Shown here one piece after another: positions 48,385 through 62,200 of a stretch of 64,000 nt of DNA; positions within the stretch are counted from its first letter, which is position 1, and the number at the start of each line of letters is the position of its first letter. This DNA is from Numida meleagris (taxonomy: Eukaryota; Chordata; Aves; Galliformes; Numididae). The stretch covers positions 22,767,030 to 22,831,029 of the forward strand of contig NC_034438.1 of assembly GCF_002078875.1 (NCBI RefSeq), given 5' to 3'. The notes beneath the pieces are model-generated. The model was not told where the DNA came from, did not search any database, and saw only the letters and a list, made by a program, of their open reading frames with translations. The translations under genes were made by a program, and so were the position numbers.

Positions 48385-49186
48385 GCAGACAACACCAAGC
48401 TGGCAGGAAGTGTCGATCTGCCTGGGGGTAGAGAGGCCCTACAGAGAGATCTGGACAGGCTGGATCACTGGGCTGAAGCCAATGGGATGAGGTTCAACAA
48501 GACCGAGTGCCGGGTAATGCACTTTGGCCACAACAACCCCAGGCAGCGCTACAGGCTTGGGGCAGAGTGGCTGGAAGACTGTGTGGACGAAACAGACCTG
48601 GGGGTATTGGTTGATGCTCAGCTGAGCATGAGCCAGCAGTGTGCCCAGGTGGCCAAGAAGGCCAATGGCATCCTAGCTTCTATCAGAAATAGTGTTGCCA
48701 GTAGGAGTAGGGAAGTAATTGTCCCTCTGTACTCAGCACTGGTGAGGCCGCACTTCCCAGTACTGCGTCCAGTTTTGGGCCCCTCACTCCAAGAAAGACA
48801 TGGAGGCCCTGGAGCATGTTCAGAGGAGGGCAACGAAGCTGGTGAGGGGTCTGGAGCACAGGCCTTATGAGGAGCGGCTGAGGGAGCTGGGATTGTTCAG
48901 TCTGGAGAAGAGGAGGCTCAGGGGAGACCTCATCGCTCTCTATAACTACCTGAAGGGAGGTTGTAGTGAGCTGGGGGTCAGCCTTCTCTCTCTTGTAACT
49001 AGTGACAGGACGAGGGGGAATGGCCTCAAGTTGCACCAGGGGAGATTTAGGCTGGACATTAAGAAACACTACTTTTCTGAAAGAGTGGTCAGGTGCTGGA
49101 ACAGGCTGCCCAGGGAGGTGGTGGAGTCACCGTTCCTGGAGGTGTTCAAAAAACATTTAGATATAGCGTTGAGAGACATGGTTTAG
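48385..49186 (+). pseudogene. CR1 ORF2 reverse transcriptase end and C-terminal region, broken
   Basis: It continues the CR1 frame after the second LTR: the catalytic C block reads FADN in place of the usual FADD. Next come [20 protein letters not shown] and [20 protein letters not shown], then [21 protein letters not shown] frameshift near 48760 leads to the open frame at 48800-49186, with [40 protein letters not shown] and [16 protein letters not shown], ending IALRDMV and TAG. This C-terminal part is long and open, so the copy is fairly young apart from its lesions. Confidence 0.9.
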
Positions 49187-51061
49187 TGGGGTTATTGGTG
49201 GTAGGTGGATGGTTGGACTGGATGATCTTGTAGGTCTTTTCCAGCCTAGCTAATTCTACGATTCTATGGTTCTAAATAGGGATATTCTTAAAAACCAGCA
49301 GGAAAGTTACCTGCCTGTTAGCACAGGTTACAGGTAGCCAGCCTCATTACACAGACCTGCCTATTAACATGTTCTTATAAAGGCTCATTCAGTCTGCATT
49401 TGAGAGGAAAAAACATTTAACCTCTTACAAACATTGCGAATCAGCTCAAAAGCACATCTACAGTTTGTTCCATCGGATCAACACCATAAAACCACTGTCT
49501 CAAATTTCACTTGAGTTAAAAGCTACACGAGGGAAAGAAGAGACTGAAGAAGTATGAAATATCCAGTTTTGGAAAAGAAAAACAAACAACACAAATGCAT
49601 TTGAAGTTACAGTTATGATATGCACAGTTTAAGGGTATAGGGAAGGGTCAAAATACTCTCTCTCCTTTTTTGGAACCGATGTGATTACCACACTCTTCAC
49701 CAATGCAGCGAGGCATGATAGCTTATATTCTCCTAGTAGACATGGTCCAGTAACATCAAAGAGGAGCAGAGGCTGGTTTATCACTACCAGTCCTAAAGGG
49801 GAGTGCAGACAGATGTCATTAGCTGTACTCTCCCATTCTGCTCTACAGCACAATCTGAGGGAGGCTTTCCTGTCCAGGAACCAAGTCAGATGAAGTTGTT
49901 TTTTAAGCTGGCTGCCATCCAGACAGTATTTAGACTATCAGATAACATTAATGCTAGGTCTAGCACAGAATCCACTGAATTAATAATGTCATAAGAAAAA
50001 CCTGGCCCTCCAACAGTCTCACAGGTAGTTTAACTGTGCATGTTCCAGTTTTCACACAGGAAGTATCTAAAGAATCTAATTTCTATTTTAGAAATATGAG
50101 AACTCAGCTATTACCTTTTTGTAAGAGACATTAACTAAGCTGGCCAAATGCCTAAACCAGCGAGGCACCTTAAAATTGTACCTTTTCCAAACTGTTAGTA
50201 TAAAATAAATGAACAATTCCTGTGGCATATTTTACGTCCCGCTGATAGTTAATTCTTAACACAGACATTCAGTGTTACCATTCATTTACTTTCACCACCT
50301 CAGTATGAATATTTTTACTTTCACAATTTTTAGAAAAAGATATAATTTAATGAAGTGGGTGGAGGAGAGCAGAATAATATCCTGTACAGGCCTGACAAGT
50401 GCAATAACCATTCAATACTGTATTTATTTTAAGAATGATGTTTCACAGATGTTATATTGTTCACAACTAAATTCATACATTTTAGGCAACTATTATGCAG
50501 ATAGACTCCAGTCAGCAGGAAACTCTTTTCCTTCCCTGATTTAACTGCACATATACTTCAACTATATACCAAAGACTATTTCTGTTTTCAGTATTAAAAT
50601 ATATATTTTGTTCATAAATCTTGAAAAGCTATACAGAAGACAGTGCAATTGTGTGAAAGTTGCCTTCAGCTAGGAGGTTACTCCCAAGCCATCCGTGAAG
50701 GGCCCTTTCTTACACTACCTTTGCTACTATTTTCAAAACTTTCACCATTTTTGTTTAATTTATAAAAACCTCTACAAACATGCCACAAATCCAATTTTAG
50801 CTAAAATGAACAGTCAGTATTTCAATCCCTTCCTAAGCTTGCACAGATTTTTGAAATAATACTAATTACAGAATACACTTTTCTTCTGTTAATTTCTGTT
50901 CTCAAAGCCTGACAGTATTACTTGCATTTCCAGAAATACTTATGCTTCTCCAACTAAAAATGTGTATATTTAAAATCAGATGAACATGGGTAGCTTTTCT
51001 ACAGGCATATGAATTACAATACTGCAAATAAAGTACTTTTAGATACTCCATCCTTTCCACT

Positions 51062-51590
51062 TGTCATGGTTTTATGATTTTCGATTATTGGTACTCCACA
51101 TCATAACATCATGTAGTGAATGTATCTGGTTCTCAGAAGAGAAGGACTACTACATTCCCCACAGCACTTTGCTCCTCTGTTACCATTTTCCAGCTGGAGG
51201 GAAAAGATAAAAGCTCTCAGTATAAAAACTTGCAGATCATGAGACCTCGTCCCTTTTCCCGCCATCTCTCGTCTTGGCAGCACCTCGCTCTCCAGCCGTC
51301 TTATCGTCGGTAGTAGAGTAAGGCCTACCTTGATTTTGGGACATTCTCTCTCTCTGTATTGGATTTATCAGCTTAAATTGTAATTATATTGTATTATAGT
51401 ATATTGTTTTGCATTCCGATATCTTATTTAGTAAATTAGTTTGTTTCTCCTCAGATTGTTGCCGCTGTTCTTTGCTCTCAGGGCCATCTCCTCACCCTTT
51501 TCCCCTTTTCCCTTTTCCTGGGGCGTGGGCCCATGGGTCTCCCGTCCCCTATGTCACGGAGCCGGGCCGAACGCCGGTAAACCATTGACA
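51062..51590 (+). mobile_element. Solo LTR, 529 bp, plus strand (second copy of the family)
   Basis: It has the same ends (TGTCATGG ... CCATTGACA) and the same internal layout as 47855-48384. Flanks are CCACT (51057-51061) and TCACT (51591-51595), a 5-bp duplication with one C/T difference. The different flanks from the first copy show an independent insertion. TATA box at 51221-51227. No viral coding sequence lies beside it. It is antisense to JMY, in intron 1. Confidence 0.93.
51221..51227 (+). promoter_or_regulatory. TATA box of the second 530-bp-type LTR
   Basis: TATAAAA at the same relative position as in the 47855-48384 copy. Its conservation in two independent copies supports it as the family's promoter element. 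Confidence 0.55.
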
Positions 51591-54500
51591 TCACTAGCAT
51601 TAGTGTTATGTGACAAGTACTGAATACTCCTGCTGATTAACTTGCAATAAGTCTCCAAAAAATAAAACTCCCAGAGCACACAGAATTTGGATGCAAAGTT
51701 TTAGCAACTGATTTTAAACTTCAAGCTCTGACATTAGAATATGTTTTAAATTGTTTATGTTCTCTATTTTTAAGCTATCTTTAAGCAAAAAGCATTCTTG
51801 TTAATTCACATAACACACACATGCATCTTGGTTAGAAGCAGGAGCCTCAGCTACACAAAATTTGTTCTACAGGTAAATGACTCTTCTCTCTTACAGGCAC
51901 GTTCCTGAATTTAAATATCACCTTTAGTAGTTAGCTTACAAGATCAATCCTTCCTAGGACATTCAGCTCTCCGTTTGCATGAGCACATTGCCATTAACAT
52001 CCTTGGCTTTGTAATACAGAACGTCAAATTGCATAACTGCAGCAGATAAACGCACCAGTAGCAGACCAAAGCTTGACTCTCCAATATAGATCTAAAATAT
52101 ATTTTATTTTTGAGATGTAGATCATGTAAGAGAACACAGAAGTTGGACACAGAGTTGGAATAGCATAAATAAATCACATAATACTGCTCAGAATTAGAGG
52201 TGTAGGAATCAGCATTTCACCTCATCTGTCTAAGCTCTTAAGACTGAAAGAAGATACAAATGAGTTATGTTTTTAACTGATTTGGAAACCACTGAGGTTA
52301 AAATTGCTACACAAACCAATCCTCCACCTACTGAGTGGAGGAAAAAGTCCATTTTTTTTAATCAAGCTTTTGAAGTTAAAGGATTCAAGTCTATGCCAAT
52401 GCATAGCAAAGGTTATTGTCTGGATTTTTAAGGAAGGAGGATTCTCTGAGTGGCTGTTTGCCGAAGGCTTTATCTAAAGTAATCAAAACAAACACATACA
52501 TAACAAACGCATAAACATGTTTGCCAAAATTTGCAGCTGTTCTTAGAAACAAGCACTGAACAAACACGAAGCAAAAAACAACAGCAAAAGAAGGTACTGG
52601 GAAGTAAAACGTGGGTTACTTAAAACTTGGGATACAAAATGCAGTACTTCCATAAGACGTTCCATGCTACCTTTTACGGCTGTGGAGAGCTGCTCACGTA
52701 AAGTAAGGCACTTCATTGATTTTCTTGAAACCTGGTTTAAAACTGTCTTTTAGCACAGTACCTGAGTACACATCAGAAGCCTAAGGCAGCAGGCTGCAGA
52801 TTGACCATCATGGCCTCTTTTCATTTGCACTCAGGTAAACAGCTCCTGGGATAGCAGCAATCACTAAGTTCATTTGCACTGCCTACCCAAATGCACCTCA
52901 ACGGCAATGCACTACCTGTAATTCAAGTTAGCAGAAAACTGAAAACATTATTTTCATGCATGCAACGTTTCTGAACAATGCAATTTCTCCCCTTCTACCC
53001 AAAACACTGAATAGAAATCTTAGCAGTACATTCCACATATAACTTGGAACATCACAAGGCTCAGACTTAAAGCTGCCAACACTGACAACAATGTATGGCA
53101 CATGAAATCTCTTCCTAAAAGAAGAAGAGGAAGGGGTATGTCAACAAGTAAAAACTATGCATCTCCTTTTCTGTGAACAAGACAAACATATGTGTAACAG
53201 TAAAGTAGTTTTAATTTTAAGATGTTGAGGATAGTACTTGTCTAATCACCTTACCATACTGTATGATGTGGCTGTGCCACTTCTGAATTATGCTGTTGCA
53301 TCAAGCAAGTGGCCATAAAACCCAAGTACTTGAATTTAGTATATTACTTTGAAATAACACAGCTACAAATAAACTACATAAATCATAGCAAACAAAAGCT
53401 AATTATATAAGATTGCTAGGCATTTTTCTGCTGTTAGGAACAAAGAAATAAGTATTTACATTGCAATGTAACTTGATGAGTAAAAGAGATGTACGGTAAA
53501 TACCTTACTTCAAAGTTAATATGACACTCTGGAACTCCTTCACTTTGGAACAGGTTAAAATAACTAAAACAAAGTCACTAATGAATCACCAATCAGTTAG
53601 AACACAGTAACTTTGAACAAAAACTTCTACGCAACACCTCACCCTGAAGGCTTGGCAAAGAGCTGTTATGTACTAATGAGTTCTAAGGAATTTTTTTCTG
53701 CAGTGGCCCAATCCCCCTCCCTCCAGCCCACAAAAAAAAAAAACAAAAAAAACTCAGAACATATGTGACATGAAGGGTTCATGCTGAGCCATTATATACA
53801 TCAACCTTTGGTCCACGAACCCTATTCTTGTGTGCAATGCTATTTGGCAGAAAAGCATATTAAAATAGCGTCAATACTAACAATGTCTAAAACTAGTATT
53901 TATCATTTAACATACTCATCAAATGCAACTTATGCAAGTTATTACTACACTACTCTAATGCCCCATTCCTTGTGTACAGCTTGCAATGTCAGGATAGACA
54001 TACTGAGCCAAACACCCACTCTGCTAAACAGCAAATAGTCTTCCACATAAACAAATGTGAGAATCTGATGGCAACAACAACAACAAAAAGATGCGATCAG
54101 CATCACACTGAAGTTAACTCTTCAGACACAGACTTTAGTACTCATCAGTACAATGCACTTGGCATGGTAGTAGATATCCTCAAATGCTTGATATCAAAGT
54201 AATGTTCAGCTTTTTAAAATCTAACCCAAAAGAAGTAAAACATTACAATAACACCAGATTCAAAGCAATGGTAAGGTTGAATTAACTTTTTAAGCTGAGC
54301 TGAGCCTACGGCTTGCTCTTACTGAAAGGATATCCCACTTCCCATTCCCCTTCCTTCTTCCAGTTCCATCCTGGTTCCTTTTTTTCTCTATTATCATCAG
54401 GTGCAACCTTTCTCCTCTGCACCAACTTTGCTACTTGTCAGGCACTTCAGCAAGCTAACTGAACACCTAGCAGAAAGCTATTTCCCATGTATTAATTCAC

Positions 54501-55886
54501 TGAGGTTTACACCAAGTGACAGTGATGCACAAGAGAAAGGTACACAGAGATGTAGGAGGGGCCCCGCCATCTGCAAGCTGAGGTAGGTGGTACCCTATAG
54601 CACAATCTAGTTCTTCAGCTCCCTGCAGCTGCAGAGGTACCTGGACAACAGCTGATAGGTAATTTGAATGGTTTAAAACCGTTTCAATCTCAACAGCACT
54701 TTATGCAGTGAAGTCACAGAAAAAGCCATGCCTAAGCAGGAAGCACATAACTATGCCCAATTTTTAAAGTGTATATATATTTTTTTATTTAGAAGTTGAA
54801 TACAACATCAAAAAATGACCAATAGAAAGCCCACTATTACTATTAAAAGGCTGAGGTATGAAGAAACTCCTGAAATCCCATATCGTGCAACACTGCTTCC
54901 TTCCAGTAGGAAGTACCACATAAATAGCAAGCTATTAATTACCTTCACAGCATGAAAACATTTTAGAAGAAATTTCAACTAATATCAGATGAACACAGAT
55001 TTATATCCAAGTTAGTTTTCTTCCTGCTTTTATGGCAAGTGAAAGGAAAAGAATGTAATGCATAAATAAAATACACGTGATATAACAGCATGACAAAACA
55101 CAGTTGGATTGTTACATACAACTTACCTATTAAACACTTCCAGGACCACTCCAATATTTGAAGCAGTTTGGAATTTATTTATTTATTTTAACTACAGAGT
55201 GTGTATATTTTTTTGAATTATATGACTCTGAAGTAACAAAGGGATCAATTAAAAATTCTGAGAATTGACAATTACAAGCAAACACCACACTACTTCCAAG
55301 TCTGAGTAATTTTCTTATAGCAGCCAACTGCACCAATTTGGGCTGTGAAGCCACAGAACTACTTGAAGATACATTATAACCCTTTAGAAACTTGTAAAGC
55401 TACAGATTTTTTCCCTCAAAAGCATCACATCTGAACTGCTGCATTTTTTTTTAATTTCCTTAGAATTGGTACAGAGTATGCAGTTTTCGTCATGGTGTTA
55501 AAACCAAACGACCCACAAATCTAAATTAGTATCTCTTTAGGAATGGGGTTTGATTACAAACATTAGCAGAGGCATCTTCTAACATTATAATCTATGATTC
55601 CAAATTACTGAAAAGTGTTTTACAGAATCCTCTCCCTAAAGTATCTGAAAGAAAAGCCATGACACAAGGCTGCTATACAAAAAGTTGTGTGCTACTTATT
55701 TTAGATAACCTGCATACATTGTCAGCAAGTCACTGCAAACAAGTGTGAATTAATTACTTAAACTCTTTTCGAAGGAAAAATAATCCAGGTTCCCTACATC
55801 AATATCACCGCACTTGTTTTTTCCAAAAGGCAGCCATGTAAATAGCTGTCTACAAATGCATTTTGGATAACGTTTTTATGACAAAA

Positions 55887-56281
55887 GGTTGAGGAAATGG
55901 GGCTTGTTTAGTTTGGAGAAGAGAAGGCTCCAGGGAGACCTCATTGTGGCCTTCCAGTACTTGAAGGGAGCCTAGAAACAGGAGGGGGAATGATTGTTCA
56001 CAAGCGTGGATAGCAATAGGACAAGGGGGAACGGTTTTAAGTTGAGACAGGGGAGATTTAGGTTAGATATTAGGAGGAAGTTTTTCACACAGAGGGTGGT
56101 GACGCACTGGAACAGGTTGCCCAGGGAGGTTGTGGATGCCCCATCCCTGAAGCCATTCAAGGCCAGACTGGACGTGGCTCTGGGCAGCCTGGTCTAGTGG
56201 TTGGCAATCCTGCACTCAGCAGGGGGGTTGAGACTCGATGATCTTTGAGGTCATTTTCAATCCAGGCCATTCTATGATTCT
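55887..56281 (+). mobile_element. CR1 LINE 3' fragment (plus strand)
   Basis: It starts within the C-terminal ORF2 region (GGGGCTTGTTTAGTTTGGAG, then AAGAGAAGGCTCCAGGGAGA). The frame open at 55994-56197 carries [20 protein letters not shown] and [18 protein letters not shown], and the copy ends with CCATTCTATGATTCTA at 56266-56281. It is about 395 bp, 5'-truncated and antisense to JMY. Confidence 0.94.
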
Positions 56282-59200
56282 AAGACAATCACTGTAACAG
56301 CAGTACAAAGCAAATAACCATTTTCAGAATTGGGAGAGAAAAAAAAAAAGTGTAGAGCAGGCTAGTGAATGACTGGAAGTGTTCTGCAACATCTCTTCAT
56401 GAACAACTATCTGATAAAAAAATACAAAAATGTTCAGTGAGCATTCACATTTTTCTGAATGTGTAATGTTTGTCTGTCCTATACAAAGAAAAATCCATAC
56501 ATTTGATAACTTTTATTATACAAATATTGCAAGCAGAAAAGAATAAACTGAAAGGAAATGCAGAGATAGTAGCTTATGGGTAAAAGGTTTCTTAACTTAA
56601 AACAACCTCTGTTACAACTTTTGCAATGAATCAGTTGACTCATAAGCAAATAACCAGCAGGAGTTTCTTTACATCTAAGATCAACAGCTCCACATGACGA
56701 TTTTCAAAAATCAGTGTGCCAGGGAACAGATCTGAGTATAAAAGTAAAATCCAAACTGCACAAAAGAGCCTCCAATGAGAGGTTATCAGGTATGAAGTAC
56801 ATGGATGAACAGCAGAGGTCAGAAAACAAGGAGACATTTGTGGACATGTTGCAAGTTAAAATATAGCCCTATGTATTAAAATTCTTCACGGAGTCTTCAG
56901 ACAAACTAACAATGGCTTGGTTTATATTTCAAGCCCAAATTCTTCAGAAAATGGAAACTAAGCAAGTTTCAACAAGAAACTAATTAAAGCAGAAACACAT
57001 TTCCCTCATTAATTTATACAGTTCGTGACTGGAAGACACTATGAGATCATGCAGTCTCCTACCCAAATTTAGACTGCTTCCTATATTTTTTTTTTTAATA
57101 ATCCCATTTCAAGTTATGCATGGGCTTTAACAATTATTCTTAGACACAAACTCATACGCTTGCAGATATCACCAACAGATTTCTGATGAGATTGAACTAC
57201 TACTTTTTGTAATGGCACAACAGTATTTTTCCTTACTGTTCTTAAAACATTCTTGCTTATTTACTATTAAGCAGTATTGTACTTAAAGCAGGGATTTGGA
57301 TTTTTGGTGAACTATCCAAGATCCTTATTCTGAATGGCTGTAGAGGAATTAGTACTATGCAAAATGCATAAGTAACTTAAATAAATTGTTCCAAAGTATA
57401 TCAACTTAGGCCCCTTTCCTCAAAAACATCAAGATCAGGATATACAATACAGTTAAATCTACATGTGTCATTAGCCTCGTATGCCCCTTCCTGGGAGCAC
57501 TATCATGCTGAACACAAACAGAGCAGGATGCTCATTTTTTTTTTTTTTAAACACAGTAAAATATCTACAACACAGTATCTTATTTACAAGCTATTTATTG
57601 CATTGTAAATTAAAAACTTGCGCTTTTTTTTCCCGTAAACACCACGGATCATCTATTGGCAATGTCTTATAGAAAGAAACCTAAGAAGATGCAATTATTA
57701 GAAAGAATCTGCTTTTTAATTCTAAGCCTGTCTATGCAATACTATCACAGAAACCATGGAGAGAAAAAAAAGCGACTGGATATTCAAAGCAGCTTTAAAA
57801 GGCATTGTCCTGTAAGACGTTAAACTGAGGAGTGAGACGAAAAGCAATGCTGGCAAAATACTTCTTAACAGAATACTTCCCCAACACAATATTAAAAAGA
57901 TTCCTCAACCCCAGTTCTCACTGGGAAACAGAGCATATATTTTATTTCATTTTTCCTTTTTCTCCCAGGTATTTGAGTAGGGAACAAAAATATGAGACAG
58001 ATCAGCAAGCTGCTGAGTTCAGTTTCTACACATAAGATCTAAGCTTTCTAAGTGTCATCCTGAATAGTACTTATGTTCCATAGAAAGTATTATTCTTTTT
58101 CGTGTAGTATTTAAATTCTGTCAAGGAAAACTTAATTTTACAAGTAGATGTCCTTTTCTTTGTGCACATAGCATGTATAAATCTTGAAGAAATGTAAGAA
58201 ATGTATGTTATTTTAAGCATTTCAATGTTTTTAAATGCAGTGGTAGTATTCATCTTCAGCTAAATCTTGTCAAACAAACATGATACAAATAAAACAACAT
58301 ATTAAGTTTATCTACATATGTATGGCATTTAGAATAATAGGAAGGAAAAAAATGGAAAAAGAGCTATAATTTCAGATACAACACAAGGACAGAGACTAGA
58401 AAAGACACAATACAAAAAGATTGGCAAAAACAAAGGCTGTATCCAAAACTCTAATTAACCTGCAACCACAAGCAATTTGCTGTAACTATAAAAGAGAAGT
58501 AAAAGGGAAGAACGGCAGAAAAATAAACATTTAGTCAAGAAGATATCAAATGGAAGAAGGATGAAAAATTAAAGATTTCCAGATAAAAGATAAACACTTA
58601 TTTTGCTTAGGACTTAGAAGGTTTTAATTCACAGGTTAAAGAAAGAACAACATGGTGGTAATAGGGTCTAATGTACTCAAAATGTCTTCTAGGAATTCAG
58701 TATTTAAAAGCATGTATTTTAAAATGGTATGTAATAACAGCTATGACTTTCAGCAACAGAGTCCACCATATGATTAAGCTGCTGAAGTATTTATTTATTC
58801 TTGCTGCTACAGGGAACCAAGCATTTCTCAAGGGATACAGCCCTCCCTACCTCACTTCCGTATCTTTCAATAATATCTAGTCTTTACAAAAGTGTCTAAC
58901 TTGTGTTCTGTGTATGTAAATAAATGTTACATTTCAGAAGTTCACTGAAATCCCAAAGTTTAGAAACTTTCAGAAGCAAAATATCTTTCTAGCTTACATT
59001 TTCATAATCTGCAGAAAACGGAAGGAGGAGCCACTCCACATTTAATTCTGCTTTTGTGAAAATATATACTCACTACTCTATAAAGAGTATACTTACAGAA
59101 TGAGTCAGGTGTGAAGTTTCAGCCACTAAAATGCCAAACAACTAAAGTATTTATTATCTTAAGACTACTCTGTAACAACCAAAAGTGACTGCTAATGACT

Positions 59201-62200
59201 CCAACTGCTAATTAGATAAACAGGAAGATGATGGCTTTCAAGAACACACTGAGGGAAAAAAACATCTTTGGTACAACAGCAACAGAAGTACAAGCCACAG
59301 TACTACTCTACAAAGCCCTTCTTAACAATTTGGAGCTGATTTACCTGCAACCGGTGACGCACTACATTTTGTCTAGTAGTAACTTACAGTAGTAGTATAT
59401 TACTCAAATGGCTTATTTACAAAACATTCCAAATGAATCAAAACAGTTTTACTGGAAAAAAAAAAGTGTTACCTCTGTAACTATTGAGTACATAAAAACA
59501 GATCTCAAGCAAAAATAAGCTGGATTTCCAAAATGCTCAGCAATAGTCTGACCCTGCTCTAAATATTTCAATAGAAATTTTAAAAAAATAAATTAAAAAA
59601 ATCTACAGCACATCTCATTTCAATCCTCCATGCACCCAATTTAAATTAGAGGCAATGCTCTGTTGTCCCACAAGATGCATAAGGTATCTCCTAAATCTAG
59701 CTATTGGAGTTAACATCCAAGATCCAGTTTTCTGTGCCTCTTATATAGAGATGTTACATTGGTTTTGATGGAAACACCACTGCCAGTGTTTACTTTTGTG
59801 CTAGTGAAACACTAAGTACTTTTCCATACCGATATGGGTTGTTTAATTTTGGGTAATTTAACACCTTGATGTTGAACTCTTTTCGAAATCACATTGTGCT
59901 TAGCAGCAGATCACTGAATACAAACAGGTCACTTTACCCGTGGAAATCTTATTTTTGTGAGAGTGCTTCACTACCAACACACATACCGATTGGGAAGAAA
60001 GTAACAGAAAAGCTTTCTGTAAATCAAGCAAACAAAAAACACCACATCAACAGCAAACAAAAAACATTTTCTTCTTAAAAAGAAATTATTACCAAAACAA
60101 AATACATACAACATTCTGATTTTATTTTTGTAAATCTTTCTAGCCCCTTGAGTCAAAAGAAAAGAAAACTAAGTCAACCAACAAAAAACTGAAGTTCATG
60201 CCATTAGTTTGGTGCTTAATATTCCATTGAAGAAGGGGGACGCTGCCAGTCCCAAGGCAGTTGTAAGTTAGACACTGAAAACAAGATGCTCTCAGAACTT
60301 CTTCTGAATTAAACTATCTACTGATGCGTTTCTGAGCTTTTATATTAAACCAACTCAAAAGAACCCAGAGAACAGATGCGTAGAATTGTCCTTCAGTCTG
60401 TCTACAACAGTAAGAATCCACAGGTTACACAGAGAAACAGCAAAATGAAAGCAAGTCTGCAACTGGTTTTTATAACTGGCATTCAGTATCACCTGCCAAA
60501 TCTCAGACTGCTGCAGCATTTGAGCTCTAAGGAAAAGAGATTTACAGGTATCATTAGCTCAAACATGCCCAAGTAGGCATGAATTGTAAAGAGAGGCTTC
60601 CTTACTTACAACGTGCTTTGCAAGAGCAAGAAAAGGAGAAGCATACAATAGAATATGTTTGTTGGCACAACTATGCCACCAAGCCCTGTTAATCATAGTT
60701 TATACTAACAGCAGTTCTTATTCAGTAAAATTGTGACAACATTCAACCTCTTGCCAACACAGCAATGACAAATATGTAGTAACCATATTTGATATTACTA
60801 TGTTCACAAAGATTTACAAGCATGTACGCTTAGCATGAAAAGGCCCTCCCACATTATAATAGCCAGGAAACTGTCAGTAACAAGAGTAGAGAAAATAACC
60901 TTTTCTGCCTTCTAGATACAAAATGTTAAGGTCTTAGAAATACTGGTCAGGAAGCTGTAATCCTAAAGAATTATTTGGTGGTATCCACTCTTTTGAAATA
61001 GTAACATCTTTTAATCTGGTCATTAACTGGTTTTACATCATGTTTCTACTTGGGAGTTTAGTCCTCTAGCTGAGCACCCGAGGAATTTTTAAACAGGCAT
61101 AAATTTTAATAAACAAGGGCTCCAAATAAGAGTCTATTAGTTTTCAAAAATGAGGCAGAATAACTTTTACTCCCTTAGATAAAAGAATTTACTTATAACA
61201 TAGGACATAACTGTTCCTAAGTTATTATAGAATTAGTAGTTTTGTTCGGAAAAATAAAAGATGTGCAATTTCAAAACACTAAGTTACGCAGAAGAAATTA
61301 ATTCCATGTCATGTAACTACTCCGCAACTATTTTTCCTCTCATCTTGGGTCTCTTTCTACTTGTAACATTCTTCTGGCCTACCAAAGGCTTATACTTGTG
61401 ACAAAGATAAAAATGCCTATTACAAAAACCAACAGCTATTAACTACTGTGAGAATAAACTGGAGCAACAGATGGCCATGTAGCGGAAGCAGAAACAATGA
61501 GCAGGAGAGGCTCTGTTGCTCACTTCGTTCCTCCACACCAAAGAACATAAGAGAAACTGCAAGCACTTCTGAAGTAATGTTGTAACCACACAGAGAAAAT
61601 TGCCCTGGGAAAAAAAGATACATGAAGTAATTACAAGCCTCCGAAGCATATCTTAGACCACGTTAAACCAAAGTCTCCGTGTTCTAAACTTGCATTCTAT
61701 GCAACATTACATAAATGAAAGTCCTCTACATTCATTATGCTCCTCCATATTATTTCAGTTGCCAATGGTGTTGACTTCCTTCCCCTCCTCCTCAAAAGTT
61801 CTTTCAAGTAAAATTTAGAAGTAAAATGGTTAATATTGCTAATCCAACTAATCCAACATTCTCAACAGCTAACAAGCAGATTTCATGTATAGATGGAAAA
61901 GTAAATTAAAATGTGAGATGAAACACTGATTCAGTGGGTTCTACCTAAAGGTGTGAGAAACCTTTACTTCAGAAATACCAACCATCCACTGCTTCACTTG
62001 CTCAGAATTCAATGGCAGGCAATATCAGCATTTGCATCAAAGAAAGACACCGTGGACAAGGTAAACCACTAACAAGTAAGGAAAAGAGAAACCTGAGAGA
62101 CAAAAGGGAAAGTGCAGGTCATTCTATTGGATTCTTTTCTTAAACATGAACGACCTTTAATTAAAGAAGGATTGATTTACACAATGGACAGTGACAGAAG

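Larger units (their letters stand above)
44985..49274 (+). mobile_element. CR1 LINE, large 5'-truncated copy interrupted by two solo LTRs
   Basis: About 3.35 kb of CR1 sequence remains once the two LTR insertions (46781-47179 and 47855-48384) are discounted. The order is ORF1 esterase end (about 45020-45429), ORF2 endonuclease (45538-46480), linker (46473-46780), reverse transcriptase (47185-47854, 48390-48460), C-terminal region (to 49186) and 3' UTR with the tail GATTCTATGGTTCTA at 49260-49274. Premature stops, at least three frameshifts and a mutated catalytic box show it is inactive. It is antisense to JMY. The 3' end matches the short copy at 20513-20652. Confidence 0.95.

Noticed and set aside
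48265..48870. 201-codon plus-strand frame as a gene
   Set aside because: It starts inside the solo LTR and continues into CR1 ORF2, so it is a chance fusion across an insertion junction.
47855..51590. A provirus bounded by the two 530-bp LTRs
   Set aside because: The interval holds CR1 3' sequence and JMY intron, no gag, pol or env text, and the two LTRs have different target duplications.
57020..57080. Possible degraded CR1 3' end (GGAAGACACTATGAGATCAT)
   Set aside because: Only a short loose resemblance without tail or coding end; not enough to call.
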